DNA of 37,828 nt from Bacteroidales bacterium UBA3143. Its GTDB lineage: Bacteria > Bacteroidota > Bacteroidia > Bacteroidales > Dysgonomonadaceae. Location: assembly GCA_002364735.1 (NCBI GenBank), contig DEZB01000042.1:1-37828 (forward strand), read 5' to 3'. Each line of letters begins with the position of its first letter. Positions within the stretch are counted from its first letter, which is position 1. Below the pieces are notes generated by a model, which saw nothing but the letters and a program-made list of their open reading frames with translations, searched no databases and was not told where the DNA came from. Both the position numbers and the translations under genes were made by a program. Below are positions 6,815 to 16,390 of this stretch, one piece after another.

Positions 6815-7909
6815 TTATTTGCGATTTTCCATATATAGATAATCGTAATGCACCGTTGGTCTTTGCTTTTCTATTAATTTTTCAGATTCAATTTTATCAG
6901 AACCATAGTTAGCTTTTCCAACACCAATCAGATTACCATGTTCATCAGTAATTTTTATCAAATCGTCTTTCTTGAAATTAGTAATTATTTTTACAATTCC
7001 ACGTGGTAATAAGCTTACAGCTTTGTCAGAGTTTAATGCATCTGAAGCTCCTTTGTTCACAACCACTTTTCCTTTTGCAAAATCATCAGAATAGGCAATC
7101 CACTTTTTCACACTATTTGCTAATTTAGAGTTGGGCACAAAGTAGGTGTGTTTTAGATCCTTCTCTAAGTTCATCAAATCAACAAGGACATTCTTGGTAG
7201 TGCCATTGGCAATATGCACACCTATTCCATCTCCAGCAACTTTTTTAGCAATGCGGTATTTAGTCAACATGCCACCTCTACCAAAGTCTGAATGCTCTGT
7301 AGAGATACCTTCTTCAGGTTTCATATCTTTCAACGCTATTTGCTCAATAAGCTTTGCGTTCTTGCTGCGTGGATTTGCATTATAGACCCCATCTACATTG
7401 GTAAGTATAATTAAAGCTTCAGAATTAACCATGGATGCTATCAAAGCCGAAAGTTCATCGTTGTCAGTAAACATCAATTCTGTTACAGAAATAGTATCAT
7501 TCTCATTTACTATGGGAACTACCTTGTTTTCAAGTAAAGTGGTGAAGCAATTCTTCATGTTAAGATAATGCACCCTACTTGAGAAATTCTCCTTTGTAGT
7601 TAATACTTGAGCACAAACCAAATCATGCTCTCCAAAAAAATCAGAGTAGCGACTAATCAATTTCACTTGACCTAAAGCAGACCACAATTGACGTTCAGAT
7701 ATGGTGTCAATCTTTTTAGTAGGATGAAGAACAGCCCGTCCAGCAGCTACAGCACCAGAGGAGACCAGTACCACTTCAACATCGTTTTTCCTGAGAAATG
7801 ATATCTGATCTACCAAGTGAGCAATCTGTGCAACATTGAGTGTGCCATCTGACTTAGTCAAAACATTGCTCCCAATTTTTACAGTTATTCTTTTATATCG
7901 AAACTTCAT
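6815..7909 (-). CDS. proB: Glutamate 5-kinase
   Basis: A 364-residue kinase that phosphorylates the gamma-carboxyl of glutamate in the committed step of proline synthesis. The amino-acid-kinase domain (about 1-255) shows KIGSNVLTKSDG (11-22), VSSGAVAAGR (49-58), PIVNENDTIS (132-141) and TDNDELSA (148-155), which bind ATP and glutamate. The C-terminal part (about 270-350) reads as a PUA domain (KGKVVVNKGASDAL and ISLLPRGIV-like strands), as in full-length ProB. Many ProB enzymes are feedback-inhibited by proline, which is likely here but not shown by the sequence. It is 5 bases after proC and 13 before proA. Confidence 0.96.
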   Translation of the reverse strand: MKFRYKRITVKIGSNVLTKSDGTLNVAQIAHLVDQISFLRKNDVEVVLVSSGAVAAGRAVLHPTKKIDTISERQLWSALGQVKLISRYSDFFGEHDLVCAQVLTTKENFSSRVHYLNMKNCFTTLLENKVVPIVNENDTISVTELMFTDNDELSALIASMVNSEALIILTNVDGVYNANPRSKNAKLIEQIALKDMKPEEGISTEHSDFGRGGMLTKYRIAKKVAGDGIGVHIANGTTKNVLVDLMNLEKDLKHTYFVPNSKLANSVKKWIAYSDDFAKGKVVVNKGASDALNSDKAVSLLPRGIVKIITNFKKDDLIKITDEHGNLIGVGKANYGSDKIESEKLIEKQRPTVHYDYLYMENRK

Positions 7910-7914
7910 TTTAG

Positions 7915-8712
7915 TTATATCGCTTTAATCTTTTTGTATGAAGCCAACACACCTTGAATCAATGATGCGCTAAAGCCTTTGTTCTCCATTTCATTCAACC
8001 CTGTAATGGTAATACCCATTGGAGTGGTCACTTTATCAATTTCACGTTCGGGATGATTACCTCCTTGAAGAATCAATTCTGCTGCTCCCTTTACAGTTTG
8101 GGCTGTTATAAATTGAGCTGTTTCAGCTCCAAAACCAATCTCTATGCCTCCTTGCATAGCTGCTCTAATATATCGTAATGCAAAAGCAATTCCACAAGAA
8201 GATAGTACTGTTGCTGCTGCCATTAAGTCTTCATCTATTTCAACAGTCTTACCCAACACATTAAAGAGCTGGAATATATATTCTTTGTGTGATGCTGTAT
8301 TTCCATTTACAGAAATGCAAGTCAATGACTCTTGTATGGCAATTGCAGTGTTTGGCATTACCCTAAAGATAGGCATTTCCATGCCCACCATTTCACCCAA
8401 CACTTTAAGTCCAACGCCTGCCACAATCGATATTAAAACTTTACCTTCAGTCAAGACAGGTTTTATCTCATTCAAAACGCCCTCAATATGATAGGGCTTT
8501 ACAGCCACTATCACCACATCAGCATTACGCACTGCTTCAACATTATTTAGAAATTTAGTTACACCCAAAAACTCCATTTTCTCAATCGTGGCTTCTTTCC
8601 TGTCAGAAACATAGATATCATGAGAGGGAATAAAATTTGATTTAACTAACCCCTTGACAATTGCTGTCCCCATTTTTCCTATGCCAATGATGGCTATCTT
8701 TTTATTATTCAT
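7915..8712 (-). CDS. proC: Pyrroline-5-carboxylate reductase
   Basis: A 265-residue NAD(P)H-dependent reductase that converts 1-pyrroline-5-carboxylate to proline, the last step of the pathway. The N-terminal Rossmann motif GIGKMGTA is at residues 10-17, followed by VAVKP (about 70-74). The C-terminal helical domain carries SSCGIAFALRYIRAAMQGG in place of the more usual SGSGPAY sequence, and TPMGITITGLNEME near the C-terminus matches the family's TPGGTT region. It starts 37 bases after thrC and precedes proB by 5 bases. The changed SGSGPAY segment is conservative and activity is expected. Confidence 0.95.
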   Translation of the reverse strand: MNNKKIAIIGIGKMGTAIVKGLVKSNFIPSHDIYVSDRKEATIEKMEFLGVTKFLNNVEAVRNADVVIVAVKPYHIEGVLNEIKPVLTEGKVLISIVAGVGLKVLGEMVGMEMPIFRVMPNTAIAIQESLTCISVNGNTASHKEYIFQLFNVLGKTVEIDEDLMAAATVLSSCGIAFALRYIRAAMQGGIEIGFGAETAQFITAQTVKGAAELILQGGNHPEREIDKVTTPMGITITGLNEMENKGFSASLIQGVLASYKKIKAI

Positions 8713-8749
8713 ATTTTAGGTGTTTGATTATAAATTACTACTTGATTAC

Positions 8750-10063
8750 TTATATTGAATGGTTCAATAAATACTTTTTGAAAGTCGTAAACTGATTATT
8801 TAATAGGACACTCTTTTTCTCGCCACGCATAAATTCGGCTAATTTTGCAGGTAGTTCCACTTTTCCAACTCCAAGAACCTGTTCCATAGTTTCTAAAAAC
8901 TTAGCTGGATGAGCTGTTTCTAAAAACACGCCTATTTCCTCATCTTTTAAAGTCTCTTCTAATGATTTAAATCCACATGCCCCATGAGGGTCACAAATAT
9001 AGCCATATTCATCATATACTTTTTTAATAGTATCCCTAATCTCCTGGTCAGAATAGGTAACAGACTTTATCATATGGATTATCTCAGCATAAGTGTGATG
9101 ATACAAATCTAAGATTCTGGCAAAATTACTGGGTGTACCCACATCCATTGCGTTAGCAATAGTCTCTATTGAAGGTCTTGGAGTGTATTCTCCAAAATTA
9201 ATGTAATCATATACTACACGGTTTGCATTATTAGCAGCAACAAAATGATGAATGGGTAGTCCCATTTTTTCAGCAAACAGTCCTGCTGTAATATTACCTA
9301 AGTTACCACTTGGCACTGAAAACACCAATGATTTATCATTCAATACACCCAGTTTTTGCAACTGTGCAAAGGCATAGAAATAATAGAAAGATTGAGGAAG
9401 AAATCGTGCTACATTAATTGAATTAGCAGAGGTTAGCACTAAATTTTCATTCAGTTCTTTATCCAAAAACGCCGACTTCACTAATTGTTGACAATCATCA
9501 AATGTACCATCAATTTCAAATGCAGTAATATTTCTCTCTAACGTTGTAAACTGAGATTCTTGTATTTTACTTACTTTCCCTTTTGGGTACAATACATAAA
9601 CATGAATACCATCAACATCTAAAAAACCATTGGCTACAGCACTTCCTGTGTCTCCTGAAGTAGCTACTAATACATTCACTTGCTTTTCTCGATCTGTCAT
9701 GAAATGACTAAGCAACCTTGCCATAAAGCGTGCTCCTACATCTTTAAATGCCATAGTTGGACCATGAAAGAGTTCAAGTGAATATATATTGTCGGTAACT
9801 TTGACAATAGGACAGTCAAATACAAGGGTATCATAAACAATAGTTTTCAATGTGGATGCCTCAATGTCATCTCCAAAAAACTTAAGGGCAACTTCATAAG
9901 CTATCTCCTGAAAGCTCAAGTTGTGTATATTTTCAAAAAATGATGTGTCAAATTTATTGATGTGTTCTGGCATAAACAAGCCATTGTCTGGTGCAAGACC
10001 TTTTACAACTGCTTCCTTCAAGCTAACAGCTGGTGTATTTTTATTGGTGCTATAATACTTCAT
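8750..10063 (-). CDS. thrC: Threonine synthase
   Basis: A 437-residue PLP enzyme that converts O-phosphohomoserine to threonine and phosphate. It is the long bacterial/fungal class, with the N-terminal threonine-synthase domain (about 1-80, YYSTNKNTPAVSLKEAVVKG at 3-22). The PLP lysine is Lys107 in TMAFKDVGARF, and the phosphate-binding loop is ATSGDTGSAVA (134-144). It begins 4 bases after the phosphoglycerate-mutase-like gene, which suggests that protein supplies its substrate. It is followed after 37 bases by the proline genes. No thrA (aspartokinase/homoserine dehydrogenase) is in the window. Confidence 0.96.
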   Translation of the reverse strand: MKYYSTNKNTPAVSLKEAVVKGLAPDNGLFMPEHINKFDTSFFENIHNLSFQEIAYEVALKFFGDDIEASTLKTIVYDTLVFDCPIVKVTDNIYSLELFHGPTMAFKDVGARFMARLLSHFMTDREKQVNVLVATSGDTGSAVANGFLDVDGIHVYVLYPKGKVSKIQESQFTTLERNITAFEIDGTFDDCQQLVKSAFLDKELNENLVLTSANSINVARFLPQSFYYFYAFAQLQKLGVLNDKSLVFSVPSGNLGNITAGLFAEKMGLPIHHFVAANNANRVVYDYINFGEYTPRPSIETIANAMDVGTPSNFARILDLYHHTYAEIIHMIKSVTYSDQEIRDTIKKVYDEYGYICDPHGACGFKSLEETLKDEEIGVFLETAHPAKFLETMEQVLGVGKVELPAKLAEFMRGEKKSVLLNNQFTTFKKYLLNHSI

Positions 10064-10067
10064 ATAC

Positions 10068-11276
10068 TTATTCCTCCAAAAACTTTTTCATAAACTCATC
10101 TCCTTTCAAAAGTCCCAAAGACCCTTCTTTCACACTAAACTCATCATAAACTTGAACACTATCAGGTTCTTTAGTTGGAGAGTAAATGGTAAAAGGCACA
10201 GGGTCATAAGTATGCGTTCGTATAGCACAAGGAGTTGGATGATCTGGTAAAATTGCAATTGATACAGGTTCGTCCAACTTTTTAATTTCTTCTAATATGT
10301 ACTTCACTATCCGTTGATCAAGATACTCTATGGTTTTAACTTTCAGCTCTACATCACCCTCATGACCTGCTTCATCACTTGCTTCTATGTGTAAATAAAC
10401 AAAGTCATTGCCTTTTAAAGCATCTATCGCAGCTTTAGCTTTACCCTCATAGTTCGTATCATACAAACCAGTTGCCCCTTCTACATGAATTACTTTCATA
10501 CCAGCATAAACTCCTATTCCATGCAAAAGATCCACCGCTGAAATAACTGCTGAATCTTTAATGCCAAACATTTCTTCTAATGTTGGCATTGTTGGTTTAT
10601 AGCCAGGCGACCATGGCCATATACTATTAGCGGGTTTCTTCCCATCTGTTATGCGTTTCTTATTTATGGGATGATTCTCTAACAACTCTTGTGATTTAAA
10701 AATCAAATTATTTAGTAAAGTTGCTGTTTGCGCTGCTTCTGAAGCAGTAGCTTTTATCAATACTTCTTTAAATAAAGTGCCCATAACATCATGAGGTGGA
10801 GTACAGTCAAGTTGTTTATTTCCATTTTTAATTACCAAAATGTGGCGATAAGAAACACCTGGATAGAACTTGATGTTTTCGTCACCAAGTTTTTCATTCA
10901 GAAAAACAATCAACTCGGTGGCTTCTTTTGTTGAAATATGACCTCCAGAATGGTTTATTATTGTGTCATCTTCAATGGTGATAAGGTTACAACGCAAGCA
11001 CAAATCCTCGGCTTCTAACACAACCCCCTTACTTGCTGCCTCAAGCACACCTCTGCCTTCATAAACCTTTTCAACGTCATAACCCAGCACGGCCATGTTG
11101 GCAACTTCACTACCAGGATGCATACTTGCAGGAACAGTTGTTAGCAGCCCCGAACGTCCATGTTTAGTTAACCAATCAATGCTGGGTTTATGTGCCAACT
11201 GCAATGGTGTTTTATTCCCATAGCTTTCCAAGGGTTCGTCAGACATTCCGTCTCCAAGTATAATTAGGTATTTCAT
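10068..11276 (-). CDS. ApgM-family phosphoglycerate-mutase-like protein, probable homoserine kinase
   Basis: A 402-residue member of the alkaline phosphatase superfamily, close to archaeal-type cofactor-independent phosphoglycerate mutase. All expected metal and catalytic positions are visible: Asp9 in LGDGMSD, the nucleophile-like Ser56 in HPGSEVANM, GGHIST, Asp301 and His305 in EASDEAGHEGD, DH at 345-346 and His355. It lies 4 bases upstream of thrC and starts the amino-acid operon. From my knowledge of Bacteroides, the ApgM relative encoded beside thrC acts as a homoserine kinase, making O-phosphohomoserine for ThrC, and no classic thrB is nearby. The sequence alone does not exclude phosphoglycerate mutase activity, so family is firm and substrate is inferred. 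Confidence 0.9.
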   Translation of the reverse strand: MKYLIILGDGMSDEPLESYGNKTPLQLAHKPSIDWLTKHGRSGLLTTVPASMHPGSEVANMAVLGYDVEKVYEGRGVLEAASKGVVLEAEDLCLRCNLITIEDDTIINHSGGHISTKEATELIVFLNEKLGDENIKFYPGVSYRHILVIKNGNKQLDCTPPHDVMGTLFKEVLIKATASEAAQTATLLNNLIFKSQELLENHPINKKRITDGKKPANSIWPWSPGYKPTMPTLEEMFGIKDSAVISAVDLLHGIGVYAGMKVIHVEGATGLYDTNYEGKAKAAIDALKGNDFVYLHIEASDEAGHEGDVELKVKTIEYLDQRIVKYILEEIKKLDEPVSIAILPDHPTPCAIRTHTYDPVPFTIYSPTKEPDSVQVYDEFSVKEGSLGLLKGDEFMKKFLEE

Positions 11277-11746
11277 TTCTCTATGAGCTTAGTATATAAC
11301 AGGATTTTCATATCAAGTAATTGTAAAATTAAAAATCACACAAAGTATAGTTGCGTAATTTCAAAATTTCACTAAAACAAAAGTAGTAATTTAATTCCTG
11401 TTTCGTAAGTCTATTTTGAGAAAAACATTTATTCCATTTTATTTTGATTATAACAATATTTTAATTCATAATGCTACAAAATACCTGCAATTGCTAACAC
11501 ATTAATAGATAAACTTAAATCTTTTACTAATAAAGGTAGTGAGACTTTTAGATTTAAAGAGAAAGGCAGAGCTTGATAAAACTAAAAAACCAGAGGCATT
11601 TTAATCTTGAATAAAATGAATATGCTGAGAAGCTTATTTAACACATTGCTTGAAGGATAATAGTAGTAAGATCTATATCAAAAAGACAATTCTAACTTGA
11701 TACTGAGAATAAAAAGTGTAGTAAAGAAATGCAGTATGAAGATATA
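11277..11746. other. Intergenic region between tamB and the amino-acid operon
   Basis: This AT-rich stretch of 470 bases follows the end of tamB and precedes apgM, both read on the minus strand. Apart from the promoter-like box at 11378-11385, nothing was recognised. No hairpin with a T run, no RNA gene and no ORF of convincing length was seen. Confidence 0.5.
11378..11385 (-). promoter_or_regulatory. Putative -7 box for the apgM-thrC-proCBA operon
   Basis: The minus strand reads TACTTTTG, a full match to TAnnTTTG, about 100 bases upstream of the apgM start codon. No clear TTTG is found 19-21 bases further upstream, so support is moderate. The roughly 95-base leader could hold regulation, but no riboswitch or leader peptide was recognised. 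Confidence 0.4.
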
Positions 11747-14700
11747 CTATTCTGAAATTGATGTGCTGCGGTTTCCACTAATCTTCCTTTTACGCTGAAG
11801 GAATGAAAATTTAAACAAGTTTTTAAACCTCTTGGCTTCTTTGTTTATTTCAACACCTACACCTTGAGTGGTAGGTGCAAGCTTGTAATATCGCTCATTG
11901 GCTTTGTTAAAACCACGTAGCCTTAACCAGTTGGTTAAATCATACTTTACGTCAAACTCTCCGATAAAAGACTCTTGATCATCATACATTTGATTATCTC
12001 CGTAACTCAAATTGGTGGAAACATGCAATCTATCATTGAATAACCGAGTGGATACTTCAACCCCCATTCGCACATCATCAAATGACCCATTTTGAGTTTT
12101 CAAGTTAGTACTTATACTCCAATTATCATTAAGTGCACTGGCGAAAAGAGCATCTAAACCTTTCGTTAATGCACTTGCAGCAAAGTTAGTAAACATGTCA
12201 TTGCTAATACCCAAATCAGGACTACCACTACCCGATGCACCATAAAAGCTGTTGGTAGTAACCAAATAAGCAAACTGCCGTATACGTGTCTCCTCTGTAT
12301 TTATTAAACTCTGTACCTTTTGTTGAACATCCTGAGATGCCTCAGGCAACTCAATATCATAATACAACTCCATTGCATCCAAGTCACCACGTATTTCTAA
12401 TAAGGCATTTACAGGAATTCTTGTTGATGAAAGATTTGAGTCATGCGTAAAACTTTCACTTAGTGTAGCCAAATCGGCTTTCACTTGATGATATGCAGTG
12501 ATATTGAACTTTGTTTGAAGTGGATCACCCATAAAGTTCAGTTTGCTGCCTTCTTTCACCTTGAAATTAATTTTCTTTAGCCCTTGCAAATTATGACTTG
12601 CCTCTCCATCCTCAGCAATATACTCTCCATATATTCTTATCTGAGGATCTGACTTTGTGTTAAAATTGATATTAAGCTCTCCGGTACCACTTATTGCAAT
12701 CTCATCACCTGTACGTGGGTTGTATTGAACTCCTAAGTCTAAATCTGGATCTAAGTTGACTGTCACTTGCATGTCCATCAGCATTCCAGATGAAGAAACA
12801 TTGGAAAGTCCTCCACTTGATTCATCTCTTTTCTTTAAGAATGCAAGTGAGTCATTATCAACTGGAGTGTTGATATATACAATTCCTTTATATTCTGTAG
12901 CTGAGGCCGTTTGAGGCAGCTCAATTTTCACTTTCGATTTGCTGCCATTGCTAATGTTGGCAGTTCCAAATAATCCTGTTGGCGATCCATTGATGTTGAT
13001 ATCGCCATTCATTTTGAGCACTCCATGAGCCATTAAGTCAGTTCTATCTGGATTATTCAAAAGCATAAAGTCATCTAAGCTAACACTTGCCTCATATTCC
13101 AGTCGTCCAAAGTTGTCACTGTGATTAAGAACAAGACCAATTCTGGCTTGATTATCATTGTCATCTAAAATGATTAAATCTTTAAAACCTACATTATCTC
13201 GGTTTACCCTAATGGTATCAGAAATACGATATTCAACGTTAGTGTAATCTACTTTCATCACACCATTGTTTATACCCAGCCAACCCTCAATTATTGGAGC
13301 AGAAGTTTTACCTCCAACATCAATTTTGGTACTCATTGAACCTTCGAGGTTGCTAAACATCTCAGTGGCGAAAGGTTGTATCCATCTCAAAGGAAATTGA
13401 TCAATTATAACATCAATATCAATATCTTTTTCGGCAGCAGTAGGCACAAAACCTGTAATGCTGGTATGCCTTTCATCATGTTTTTTAATATATACATCCA
13501 ACTTCAACCCTTCTTCGGCAGGATTGTAAAGACTTTCAATAGATAATGTTCCAATGGTGTCTTTATCTGTTCGAATATCGATAATATTGAAATTATCTGT
13601 ATGTACAATTGGGTCCTTTAGTGCTTGATGAACTATCAAATTACCATCGATAGTTCCTTGAATATTACTTATATTGAATGCTGTCAATATATTTGACAAT
13701 TCTGCTCCATCGAAAGCCACTCGAATACTATCTTCTCTATTTGTTGAAGCAATTCCATTGATGCTAAACTGCTCACGGCCTTCATGCATAATGCCGATGT
13801 TTTTAATTTCGGTGTAATTGCTTGTATTTTTAATTGTTCCTTGCTGAATATGTACTTCTTTGTTATTGAAAAGTATTGTTGCGGGATGAATCAAAATATT
13901 GGTGATTAAGCTATCGCTCGTATCTTTGTCAAAACCAATAGAAGCCAACAGCTCACCATTAGTTTTAATAACATTGTTGTTCATGTCAAAGAACAACTTA
14001 TTGTCTATCGAATCTAAAGCAGCATGTGTAATCAATCGTCCATTTATATAACCATCATCCTGCACCAAATAAGTATTTGCATTCAGGTCAATTCCAACAG
14101 CTTCATCTATCTTTAAATCTATCTTTGATTGACGAATATCATTTGCTCCAAACATTAAACGAGGTACCCTAACATTAATAGTACTCTGCTGTTCTGGCAT
14201 ATTTATGTGACCTGTGATAGAGCCAGTTTCAATATTGTAAAATGGAAGCGACAAAGCATATGATAGATCTTCAGTATTTTTTAAAGTTACATCAAATCTA
14301 AACTTGTTTTTATAATCATCGTTGGATAGCTGATCAGCTTGCTTATCTAATAGAGAAGGCAAGTGTTGTTGCAAAATTTGAGTGAACTCTTTTGAAATGG
14401 TACTAAAGTAATAATCGCCTTTGATTTCTGCTTCTAAAACAGAAGTAAATAAACGAATTGTTTTCTCATTGTCTTCTACAACGGATTCTACATAGATAGG
14501 TCCTGGATTGTAGATAAATGTCTCCTCAGACAAAGAAGTGTTGTCTACAACAAGTGTACCAACTAAATCGTCTATACTGTTACCAGTAAAATGACCTTCA
14601 ATATCAGCTCTTAATGTGGCATTATTCCAATTCTCTGGAGAATAAAATGGTTCTAAGACAAGCTTTTCTATTTCCCCCTCAATAGATATATCCATTCCTT

Positions 14701-16222
14701 CAGTATTCAACATTTTAGCTCTCAGGTCAAATTTATTATCAGAACTATTGGTATTGATATCAGCTTCAATATTACCACCACTATAACTACCTGTGAAGTT
14801 TATGTTTTTAAAATTATAATCTTTGTAAACCAATGAAGCTAAGTTCCCATCTGCATTCACGCTTAAAGGTTTGTTATTAGATTGTACAACCTTGGCATTG
14901 ATAGTTGCAGAAACTAAATCCAGACCAACACCCTCTCCTAAGATTCTGGCAGTATTTAGGTTATTAGTTATTAGTTTACCATCAAATGAATAGTTGTTAA
15001 ATGTAGTGTCTATGCCGCCAGTGCCAGAAATTTTCACATTACCAGGTTCGGTATTCAATTGACCATTTATTCTTAAACGTTTCAATGTGCCTTTTGCGGT
15101 AAGCTTCATGGTTAAGTTACCCAATGCGGTTATCTGTTTGGGTAATGTAGTTTCAGAATTACCGACTTTTATTAACGCATCTAAGTCTGATTGAGTAGTC
15201 TTAAGTTCTTTCAAATCTAATGAAACATCTGCATCACCATATTTTGAGTAATCAGCAATTACACCCATCAAGTTAATCCTGGTGCTTTTACCATACTCAA
15301 CAATTAGTGATGACACATCCACTTGTGGAAGCTTTCCTTTTAAATCGGCATCAATCGATATTGGCTTGTTCAAATGTGCAATACGTGGACTAAATATAGC
15401 AATGTCATCAGGGCTAATGTCATTACTTTTCATATCAACTGCAAACTCTTTTGTTTTTAAGTCAAAGACTATATCAGATGCTTTTATTTTTGTAGTATTA
15501 AGATGTATGTCAAACTTATCGCTCATTAAGCGAGAGTCTTTAGACTTTATCTTTGCCTTTAACTCCTTTAAGTTCAAGCCCGAGTGCTCAACAAGGCTAA
15601 GCTTTTTAATGGTAACATCAAGCTTTTGCATATCAATGGAAGGTGCGTTAATATCTGCACTTAAATTGTACACATCAATGTGATTGCTATTAAAATTATT
15701 AGGAGTAGTTGGTTTAGATTTTATATGGTAATGAGCAGTTCCGTTTTTCAGCTTCACATTGTCAAACCTAATAACCATTGGGTTCTCATTAGGTTCTTTG
15801 GGTTTAGGATCTTTACTGGCAAACGCATCAATTATGAACTGAAAATTGAAAGTTGTGTCTGGATTTTCACGGTATACATTTGCAGTGAAATCTTCTAAAT
15901 AGATAGAATTAAATTGAAGTTTATTTTTAAGTAGTCCAAAAGGATTGAATCGCACATCAAGCCTACCCGCATAGAGTAAAGTGTCTTGTTGTTGGTCTTC
16001 AATATATATTTCGCCCAACTGAACCCTGTTCAGAAGTTGCAAGTTGATACTCCCTATTGAAATCTCGGTGTTTACAATAGGTTGTATTTTACTTAAAGCA
16101 AAATCAGTTGCTTTTCTTTGAACTGCCGGTATGCTTAATGTAATAAAGAGCGTTATATTAATCAACACTATTACTACTACCACAATGGCGATTATTCGAA
16201 GTACTTTTGCTACTATTTTCAT
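11747..16222 (-). CDS. TamB-like translocation/assembly module protein (DUF490)
   Basis: A 1491-residue envelope protein of the TamB/AsmA-like group. The N-terminus has a single uncleaved membrane anchor (about residues 8-31, IIAIVVVVIVLINITLFITL), leaving the rest in the periplasm. Residues about 35-1050 are repetitive beta-strand sequence rich in Asn, Asp, Thr and Ile, typical of the long beta-groove that bridges the membranes. The last ~400 residues match the TamB C-terminal domain, with GELNINFNTKSDPQIRIYGE-type strands and a C-terminal beta-rich tail. TamB-like proteins are implicated in lipid transport and outer-membrane protein assembly. No tamA homologue is adjacent. It lies 168 bases after queA, probably in its own unit. 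The name is family-level. Confidence 0.88.
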   Translation of the reverse strand: MKIVAKVLRIIAIVVVVIVLINITLFITLSIPAVQRKATDFALSKIQPIVNTEISIGSINLQLLNRVQLGEIYIEDQQQDTLLYAGRLDVRFNPFGLLKNKLQFNSIYLEDFTANVYRENPDTTFNFQFIIDAFASKDPKPKEPNENPMVIRFDNVKLKNGTAHYHIKSKPTTPNNFNSNHIDVYNLSADINAPSIDMQKLDVTIKKLSLVEHSGLNLKELKAKIKSKDSRLMSDKFDIHLNTTKIKASDIVFDLKTKEFAVDMKSNDISPDDIAIFSPRIAHLNKPISIDADLKGKLPQVDVSSLIVEYGKSTRINLMGVIADYSKYGDADVSLDLKELKTTQSDLDALIKVGNSETTLPKQITALGNLTMKLTAKGTLKRLRINGQLNTEPGNVKISGTGGIDTTFNNYSFDGKLITNNLNTARILGEGVGLDLVSATINAKVVQSNNKPLSVNADGNLASLVYKDYNFKNINFTGSYSGGNIEADINTNSSDNKFDLRAKMLNTEGMDISIEGEIEKLVLEPFYSPENWNNATLRADIEGHFTGNSIDDLVGTLVVDNTSLSEETFIYNPGPIYVESVVEDNEKTIRLFTSVLEAEIKGDYYFSTISKEFTQILQQHLPSLLDKQADQLSNDDYKNKFRFDVTLKNTEDLSYALSLPFYNIETGSITGHINMPEQQSTINVRVPRLMFGANDIRQSKIDLKIDEAVGIDLNANTYLVQDDGYINGRLITHAALDSIDNKLFFDMNNNVIKTNGELLASIGFDKDTSDSLITNILIHPATILFNNKEVHIQQGTIKNTSNYTEIKNIGIMHEGREQFSINGIASTNREDSIRVAFDGAELSNILTAFNISNIQGTIDGNLIVHQALKDPIVHTDNFNIIDIRTDKDTIGTLSIESLYNPAEEGLKLDVYIKKHDERHTSITGFVPTAAEKDIDIDVIIDQFPLRWIQPFATEMFSNLEGSMSTKIDVGGKTSAPIIEGWLGINNGVMKVDYTNVEYRISDTIRVNRDNVGFKDLIILDDNDNQARIGLVLNHSDNFGRLEYEASVSLDDFMLLNNPDRTDLMAHGVLKMNGDININGSPTGLFGTANISNGSKSKVKIELPQTASATEYKGIVYINTPVDNDSLAFLKKRDESSGGLSNVSSSGMLMDMQVTVNLDPDLDLGVQYNPRTGDEIAISGTGELNINFNTKSDPQIRIYGEYIAEDGEASHNLQGLKKINFKVKEGSKLNFMGDPLQTKFNITAYHQVKADLATLSESFTHDSNLSSTRIPVNALLEIRGDLDAMELYYDIELPEASQDVQQKVQSLINTEETRIRQFAYLVTTNSFYGASGSGSPDLGISNDMFTNFAASALTKGLDALFASALNDNWSISTNLKTQNGSFDDVRMGVEVSTRLFNDRLHVSTNLSYGDNQMYDDQESFIGEFDVKYDLTNWLRLRGFNKANERYYKLAPTTQGVGVEINKEAKRFKNLFKFSFLQRKRKISGNRSTSISE

Positions 16223-16390
16223 TTTCTATTTTCTTCAACAACCATAACCATGCAATTATACGAAAAAAAGCTTTTATTCTGTCTGACACAACCAGTTTTT
16301 AACCATTAAAAATGAAAAAAGAGTTCTTTATATTTTATCTTAACAGGAAATTAAATTATTAATGCCCAAGTATACAACTAAGCAACAATC

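Noticed and set aside
11277..11746. Threonine leader or riboswitch before the amino-acid operon
   Set aside because: No run of regulatory codons, paired terminator/antiterminator or known riboswitch motif was visible in the leader.
15282..15683. 133-codon ORF on the + strand opposite tamB
   Set aside because: It lies wholly antisense to a strongly supported coding region and has no family features; the long open frame is a by-product of the tamB codon composition.
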